Shown in pieces: positions 27,749 through 34,000 of a DNA stretch of 64,000 nucleotides. Within the stretch, counting starts at the first letter, position 1. Each line of letters starts with the position of its first letter. A program made the position numbers and the translations under genes. The notes under the pieces are model-generated. The model saw only the letters and a list, made by a program, of their open reading frames with translations, was not told the DNA's origin and ran no database searches. Source of the stretch: Nonlabens xylanidelens (lineage in GTDB: Bacteria; Bacteroidota; Bacteroidia; Flavobacteriales; Flavobacteriaceae); assembly GCF_002934445.1 (NCBI RefSeq), contig NZ_PTJE01000005.1, forward strand, positions 62,001 through 126,000, written 5' to 3'.

Positions 27749-28510
27749 TTATTTACTCAAAGGAGCTTTAAACCAAAACTCTATAGAGACCGGTTCTCCT
27801 TGCGATTGTGCTCTATCGCCACGACTGCCGCCACCTTGACCACGACCACCTTGTCCGCGTCCACCGCCGCCTTGACCACGACCGCCGCCACCTTTGCCGC
27901 CTCTTTTACCTTGAGATGCACCTTCTTTATTTTGCCCTTCAGACTTTCTTTCCAGCTTATTAGTCATAACACCTATTAATAGTTGAGAAAAATCTGCTGT
28001 ACCGTTAGCATCTATTCTTGTTTTAGGAATTTTTAAATCATATTCAAAAAGTTCTCCTGTAACCTTATAACCTAGTGCGATGTCATACGCATTAAGATCT
28101 TTATGAAACTGCTGTCTTTCTTCAAAGTAAACGTATTCAGCCTCACCAGGTAAGTCTGCTATGATGGTATTTAAATCTATAGATGGCTTTTCGTCACTGT
28201 CACTATCTTCTTTAGATGGTTTAGGCATGCGCACCGGTTTTGAATCGTATGGATACTTTACATAAACACCTTTATCTTCATTTCCTTTTACATCAAAGTA
28301 AATCGATAGACCATGTCTTAAAATAGACATAGAGGTTTTCTTATCCTCTGTACTTATGTTCACATAAACATAGTCTGCGTCATCATGTACTTTATAAACG
28401 ACACGATCATTTGTAACCACTACAGGATCTGTAACTAGATATGTTTTATCACTTGTTTCAGGAGTTGTAAATGATGCTAAGGCAATAGATAGGAATAACA
28501 GAAACTTCAT
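27749..28510 (-). CDS. Secreted hypothetical protein with RGG-rich tail
   Basis: A 253-residue protein. A signal peptide (MKFLLFLSIALASF) precedes a beta-rich domain (residues about 20-185, with DDADYVYVNISTEDKK and LSIYFDVKG). A low-complexity segment (about 201-233) follows, built from GGGGRGQ repeats, then VSIEFWFKAPL. The front domain resembles secreted Bacteroidota proteins of unknown function. The RGG-type segment is unusual for an exported protein and could bind polyanions (inference). Confidence 0.7.
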   Translation of the reverse strand: MKFLLFLSIALASFTTPETSDKTYLVTDPVVVTNDRVVYKVHDDADYVYVNISTEDKKTSMSILRHGLSIYFDVKGNEDKGVYVKYPYDSKPVRMPKPSKEDSDSDEKPSIDLNTIIADLPGEAEYVYFEERQQFHKDLNAYDIALGYKVTGELFEYDLKIPKTRIDANGTADFSQLLIGVMTNKLERKSEGQNKEGASQGKRGGKGGGGRGQGGGGRGQGGRGQGGGSRGDRAQSQGEPVSIEFWFKAPLSK

Positions 28511-28582
28511 AAAATGTTTTTTATATTCTATGAGACCCTAGATTAATAGAAAGGTTTAAACAGTAGCGGTGATCTAATTAAA

Positions 28583-28617
28583 AAGCTCATAAAATCAAGG
28601 AAATGATTTTATGAGCT
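28583..28617 (-). terminator. Terminator of the SDR-HAD operon
   Basis: A perfect 15-bp stem AAGCTCATAAAATCA / TGATTTTATGAGCTT with a 5-base loop. The A-run to its left supplies the U-tract for leftward transcripts. Confidence 0.82.
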
Positions 28618-28659
28618 TACTAACTAAAATGGGTAAGAGCAGCCTACCTGAGATATCTA

Positions 28660-29397
28660 TTACACTAAAGCGCCATTTGCACCTATCACTTGTCCAGAGA
28701 TCCACTTAGAATCGTCAGATGCTAGAAATAAAACCACCTTTGCAATGTCCATAGGTTTTGCTAGTCTATTAAACGCATTCATAGAACTTAATTTATCAAT
28801 TTGTTCTTGCGACTTACCGTCTAGAAATAATTTAGTTTCTGTAGCTCCAGGTGCTAGTGCATTAACAGAAATACCTCTTCCTATTTCTTTAGAAAATACA
28901 CGAGTCATTTGCTCTACCGCAGCTTTGGTAGCCGAGTAAATAGAGTAGGTGGGCAACATTAATTTTGTAGTACTAGAAGAGAAGTTGATAATAATACCGT
29001 TATCAGCTAGTTTGCTATCTGCTTCTTGTAGTGTGTTAAAAATACCTCTCACATTAACGTCAAATTGTTTTGTAAAATCTTCCTGAGTAGTATCCTTTAA
29101 TTTTTTAGAGATCATGGTACCAGCATTGTTTACCAGTACATCTATTTTGCCATATGCCTCAATCGCTTTGTCAAATAACATCGTTACCTGTTCTCTATCG
29201 CTTACATCTGCTTTAATCGCAATGGCATCACCACCATTTTTAATAATAGTAGCAACCGTATCATTTGCTTGTTCCTCACTGTTAGAATGATTAACAATAA
29301 CTTTGGCTCCATTTTCACCTAATAGAATAGCTGTTTCTTTACCTATTCCTTTAGAAGAACCAGTAACTATAATTACTTTGTTTTCTACATCACTCAT
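28660..29397 (-). CDS. Short-chain dehydrogenase/reductase
   Basis: A 245-residue SDR. TGSSKGIG (residues 12-19) is the cofactor glycine motif, NNAG (90-93) is present, the catalytic serine lies in INFSSS near 140, and Y154-x3-K158 sits in YSATK. VNHSNSEE after beta-2 suggests NADP(H). It is probably an oxidoreductase of the FabG-like branch acting on a small carbonyl compound. It is 8 bases downstream of the HAD gene in an operon with a TetR-type operator in front. Confidence 0.92.
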   Translation of the reverse strand: MSDVENKVIIVTGSSKGIGKETAILLGENGAKVIVNHSNSEEQANDTVATIIKNGGDAIAIKADVSDREQVTMLFDKAIEAYGKIDVLVNNAGTMISKKLKDTTQEDFTKQFDVNVRGIFNTLQEADSKLADNGIIINFSSSTTKLMLPTYSIYSATKAAVEQMTRVFSKEIGRGISVNALAPGATETKLFLDGKSQEQIDKLSSMNAFNRLAKPMDIAKVVLFLASDDSKWISGQVIGANGALV

Positions 29398-29405
29398 AAT
29401 TTCTA

Positions 29406-30203
29406 TTATTTTAATGCGATTAATTGATTTGTAATTAACTTTAAATCTTTTTCATTGAATTCAGGGTTAGGAGCAAGCGGATATAACTGTGCCCCAGGTC
29501 TACCTATAAAAGCACCTCTCCATTTTGCCCATAAAGCACCAGCAATATCCCAACCATGCGCCGCTATTAACATACACTCTTCAGGTTGTACACCCATCAT
29601 TCTAGCTGCCCAATCATAAGCATCTGTATGCGGTTTATATTTACCTAGGTCTTCTATACTTAAACGCTCATCAAAATACTCTATTAAACCAGCATTTTCA
29701 AACTGTGTTTTTACACCTATGTTAGAAGAGTTAGTAAAAGAAACTAACTTATAACCAGCTTTTCTTAAACGAGCAAGAGATTCCTTTACCTCAGGATGTG
29801 CAGGTATAGAACGCAATGGGGTTAAAATAGCAGTTTTTGCCTCTTCTTCGCTTATCTTAATTCCATGGTTAGCAGCAACCATTTGTAAGGCTGCCGCACC
29901 TATAATACCAAAATCATTATACTGTCTCCCCACCGTAGTTACTAGAGAATACTGTAACATAGTCGTAAACCATAAAGGCAATAAATCTGGTCTATTACCT
30001 AGTGCATTTCCCACGCTAGTCTTCATGGTCGTTAAGTCTAATAATGTCTCGTTAACATCAAAGAATAACACTTTAGGTCTCGTTGTGTTTTCTAAGCCAT
30101 TAGAGGCTGTTCTCGTTGAGGTAGCCGCCATTGCTGGTGCTGCTGCTAGACCCATTCCTAATACGGCAGTTTTCTTGATAAAATCCCTTCTATTGTTACT
30201 CAT
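29406..30203 (-). CDS. Tat-exported haloacid dehalogenase type II-like hydrolase
   Basis: A 265-residue protein. A twin-arginine signal (NNRRDFIKKTAVLGMGLAAA, ending near AMAA) precedes a HAD domain. The nucleophile D49 is in FFDVNETLLDL, motif II in SFTNSSN, and KPHTDAYDWAARMM and LIAAHGWDIAGALWAKW give motifs III/IV. That pattern is of type II 2-haloacid dehalogenases. Export of this enzyme is uncommon. It is the first gene of the TetR-flanked operon. Confidence 0.88.
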   Translation of the reverse strand: MSNNRRDFIKKTAVLGMGLAAAPAMAATSTRTASNGLENTTRPKVLFFDVNETLLDLTTMKTSVGNALGNRPDLLPLWFTTMLQYSLVTTVGRQYNDFGIIGAAALQMVAANHGIKISEEEAKTAILTPLRSIPAHPEVKESLARLRKAGYKLVSFTNSSNIGVKTQFENAGLIEYFDERLSIEDLGKYKPHTDAYDWAARMMGVQPEECMLIAAHGWDIAGALWAKWRGAFIGRPGAQLYPLAPNPEFNEKDLKLITNQLIALK

Positions 30204-30219
30204 TTATACGCTGTTTTTT

Positions 30220-30243
30220 AAAACATACCTAGTGGTATGTTTT
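30220..30243. promoter_or_regulatory. TetR-type operator before the HAD-SDR operon
   Basis: A perfect inverted repeat: AAAACATACC, a 4-base centre, GGTATGTTTT. It starts about 17 bases upstream of the HAD start codon. A related site lies at almost the same distance before the tetR gene. Confidence 0.75.
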
Positions 30244-30258
30244 TAGTTAAAAAAAATA

Positions 30259-30861
30259 TTAGACTTTAATTTGTTTTAGATACAGTTGTAAACCAGATAG
30301 ATAGTCTACTAGAATAGCGTCGTTATCATATAGTTTTCTGATACCTCTTATACCTTCAAAAGAGCTTATCAAATACACCGCAACCGCCTGATTAGATATT
30401 TCTTGTTTTATACTATTCTCTCGCTTACCTCTTTCTATAAGTTCTATTAAGGCAGCCTTCCATTTTTCAATAATACTTTTAAGCGCAGTTTGATATAACA
30501 CCTCGTTATCACCCAGTTCATTAATAAAATTATTCATGGGGCAACCATGCTGCTTATCATAAAAAGGAAACTCCTTAAGTCTATTGATAAAAACAGACTC
30601 TAAGATATCAAATGCGTTACCAGGCTCTTTTAAAGGAGCTATCATACCATCTACAACTCTCTTTTGTACCTTAAGCTGAATCACCTCTAGACCCAGTTCT
30701 TTTTTACTTTTATAATGATGGTAAAAAGCACCTTTACTCAATGCCGTTTCCTTCATTATTTTATCGATGCTCGTCGTTTTAAATCCATGTTCATAGAAAA
30801 GGTTAAATGCCTTATCTATAATAAGTTGCTTAGTAAACTCAGATTTTAATTCTTGTTGCAT
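30259..30861 (-). CDS. TetR/AcrR family transcriptional regulator
   Basis: A 200-residue protein. The N-terminal HTH (residues about 10-57) includes GFKTTSIDKIMKETALSKGA and FYHHYKSKKELGLEVI. The C-terminal ligand domain has HGCPMNNFINELG, typical of the TetR_C branch in which a conserved cysteine sits near the ligand pocket. It lies 15 bases upstream of the operator of the HAD-SDR operon on the same strand, and is likely its repressor and self-regulated. Confidence 0.9.
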   Translation of the reverse strand: MQQELKSEFTKQLIIDKAFNLFYEHGFKTTSIDKIMKETALSKGAFYHHYKSKKELGLEVIQLKVQKRVVDGMIAPLKEPGNAFDILESVFINRLKEFPFYDKQHGCPMNNFINELGDNEVLYQTALKSIIEKWKAALIELIERGKRENSIKQEISNQAVAVYLISSFEGIRGIRKLYDNDAILVDYLSGLQLYLKQIKV

Positions 30862-30878
30862 GCGGTAAAGGTATATAA

Positions 30879-30896
30879 AAATACCAGTTAGTATGT
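30879..30896. promoter_or_regulatory. TetR-type operator before the tetR gene
   Basis: Half-sites AAATACC and AGTATGT; 13 of 18 positions match the core of the site at 30223-30240. It starts 18 bases before the tetR ATG, versus 20 for the other site, suggesting autoregulation. Confidence 0.6.
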
Positions 30897-30922
30897 TTTT
30901 GTTATGTTAATTAAAATAATTT

Positions 30923-30938
30923 CGCTTTCGCGAAAGCG
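30923..30938. repeat. 16-bp palindrome CGCTTTCGCGAAAGCG, copy 8 (intergenic)
   Basis: Exact copy between the tetR start and the end of the primase-RT gene. Right flank AGACC. Confidence 0.95.
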
Positions 30939-30942
30939 AGAC

Positions 30943-30981
30943 CAAAAAAAACTCACAGAATCTAGTAATAGATTTTGTGAG
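30943..30981 (-). terminator. Terminator downstream of the primase-RT gene
   Basis: Stem CTCACAGAATCT / AGATTTTGTGAG (one G-T pair) at 30952-30981, with an A-run at 30944-30950 that becomes the U-tract leftward. It lies about 100 bases after the stop, leaving a longish 3' transcript tail. Confidence 0.8.
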
Positions 30982-31083
30982 TGGAATAGGGCGGAGGTAG
31001 TTGTTATTTTAGTTTTTGTTATTGGTTCTGTCTATATTTTCTCGTTGATCCAAAATAACTTTGACATTGTGGTTGGTAATTTG

Positions 31084-34000
31084 TTATCTCTTCCAATTTC
31101 CCACATAATCTAATAAAGGTAATGCACCATTTTTAGGCTTTAATGATAATAGTTGAATATGCCTTGAAGGTAAAGAACCAATTCTTAATAAAGTATTGCT
31201 TTCGTCTATAATATCATCTGATTTAACTCCATTTTTATAATTAGACCATTTACTATCACAATTAAAAATTTTTTTTAATAATTCACGGTCTTTAAGTAGT
31301 GTGTAAATTATTTTTTTGTGTCTTTCATTAAATGATTTTTTACCAATTGAATAATCCGGTTTTTCTAATATTTTATTTTGAACAAAATTTATATTACCAT
31401 CAACTCCATATTCTTTTAATTTTTTAGATATGTTAGTTTTGAACTCTTTCGTAATGACAGGTGAAATGAATATTATTTCTTTTACTTTTATAAAGTTTTC
31501 TTTAAGAGTTTTAAGTTTATGTTCTTCGTTAATATAAAAATACTTTTCTTTTTTATCTTCTCGCTTCGCTGTCTCTCCTTTGAACTCTTCAAAATCAGTA
31601 TATTCAGTTAGGTAATATTCTAAAGCCTTACTTGTTTGAGTACCACTAATTAAAATATCATTTGGTATGATTAATGTTTTATTACTACAATCTTCGGTGA
31701 AAATAATTTCAGCATACTTTTCAAAATCAATATCTCTTGGTTCTATAGAACATTTTTCTAATAGCCTAGCTAATCCATTTTTTCCATCTCTGCCAGTGTG
31801 TTTTAATGGAAATATAATAAAGTCATCTGATAAATGGTATTTTTCTAATTCTTTAGAGAAAAAGCTCACATCATCATTCGTAATAGGAATATGTTTCTTT
31901 AATAAATCAATAATAGCACTGTACAAATTCTCAATTTTATAATCATTTTCTTTTAAATCAAAAAAATCTTTTAATTTAGAACCTGCAATGTTTTCCTCAT
32001 TAAATAGACTTAGCCAATTAATAATTCTCTCTTTTGTTTCTATAGAATCTTTATAGTGATTTTTAAGATTTGACTCTAGTTCCAATGTATCTTTTGCTTC
32101 ATAGAATTCAGTTGCCTTTTCTAGAGAATTACTTTTGGGAAACAACAATAAAGCCTTTTGAATATCAAGGTCGTCACCCTCTTGAAGTGAATTATAAATC
32201 TCTATTCTATCTTGAATTCTATCAAAAGATTTATCTATTTCATTTTCGGCTATGTAAACATAATATTTATCGCCTTGTTCTTTAATAAAAGAATATTTAT
32301 TATCAGTTAATAAAGGGATTTTGTCTTCATCTATATATTCGAAACAACTGGTTGAAGAATTATATAATAAGATATCGGCTAACGAGATATTAATGTCATT
32401 AATAACTATTTTATTTTCCCTTTTAGTAGTTGTAGCATTAAACACTTTAATGGTTGTGATTTTTTTATTAGAAAAATCCCTTGAAATTAATTTCTCTTGT
32501 GGAAAGTTTTCATTTTGCACTGTCAAAAGAGATTCTTCGATTGATTTTATATAATGATTAAAAGTTTTACTTATTAAAGAGCCTTGATTAGTCAACTGTA
32601 GTTCAAACTTTAGTATTGAATCATATATCGAATTAAAAAAACTTTTTAATGTTGTATCATTAGTATTTGAGTATTCATTTATGCAAAATAAAATATCTTT
32701 TATCTCATCTCCTTCTTTAAAATGAGTGAAATGTATATTGAGATACTTAGTAAGCAAAAATTTATCTTCTTTTAATAATTCTAAAATTGTTGTGGACCAG
32801 TAATATTGAAAATCATTAATTGATTCAATATTTGCATCTTTAACTATATCACTAAACTGTTTGATAAATTTTACCTTATCACTTCCAGAACCAGATTCTA
32901 TTATTAATTCAGATTGAGGAAAAAAATTAGCATCAAAATACTTTACAGAAAAATTATAGTCGTTATCTTCTGATACTATTTTGATATTTGCATACCTACT
33001 TTCTTTCTTAATTATATAGAATAAGTTATGCCAATAATAATTAATATCATTTTCATTTATTTGCCCTTCTGCAGTTATCGCCTTATTATTCTTTATTGAA
33101 TAAAAGGGAACTAATGGTTCTCCTTTTTTTAAATAAACAGGAGTGTAAAGTACTGGGTAATTGACCTTATAATCCTTTTTGAATTTTTCGTGTTTAGTGA
33201 TTTTACTACTTAATGATGTTATAAATTTCGCAAAGCTAGTAGACTCTAATTTTTCATGAATCAATTCAAAATCTTCTTTTGAATATTCAAATTCTCCCTT
33301 GTCAGATTCTAAAGGTTTTATGAAGGCAAACATTGAGGGATCAATGTCATCATTAAGGCTTTTGATAAATATTTTTTTCTCTCTCCTGTTTTCTAAAACA
33401 ATCAAACCATTTACAGCCAAGTTTTGCATACAGATTTTATGATCCTCAGGATATAATGTGACTTGTTTGTTTTTTAACCATTTGTAAAATAATGAGTCAT
33501 TTTTGTAGACATCTATGTCGTCAATAAATTCATCAAATGAATCTTTCCCTGAGAAAAGCCTAAACATTAATACATTATTAAACTTTTTGACTAAACTACT
33601 AGTGCTTTTGTATTCTCCAAACGCACTTCCGGCAGTGTCAGCTAATAAAACATTATAGCTTCCACTTGAAAAATCAGAGTTTTTAAAATTATCCAATTTA
33701 GTTAGCCAATTAAACTCAACTTTTTCATCAATTTTTATCTCATCAGCTTTTGTTAATAATATTAACCAAGATTCACTTAAATTTTTATGTTCTTTAACAT
33801 TGTAAAATAGCGTGAAATAAGAAATACAATGAAAGTAGATTAATAGATTTTTTTCATCATTTAAAAACAAGGTTTTGTCAGGAGATTCGCTCCATTCAGT
33901 CATTCTAGTAAAAGAATATTTAGCCAACTTATTTGCTACTTCTAAATCTAATTCATTGTGATTAATTATTTTGTACAGCTCTTTTATAAAATATTCACTA

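Noticed and set aside
30904-31113. A 69-codon plus-strand frame between tetR and the primase-RT gene
   Set aside because: It runs through a palindrome and a terminator hairpin and has no family resemblance; likely chance.
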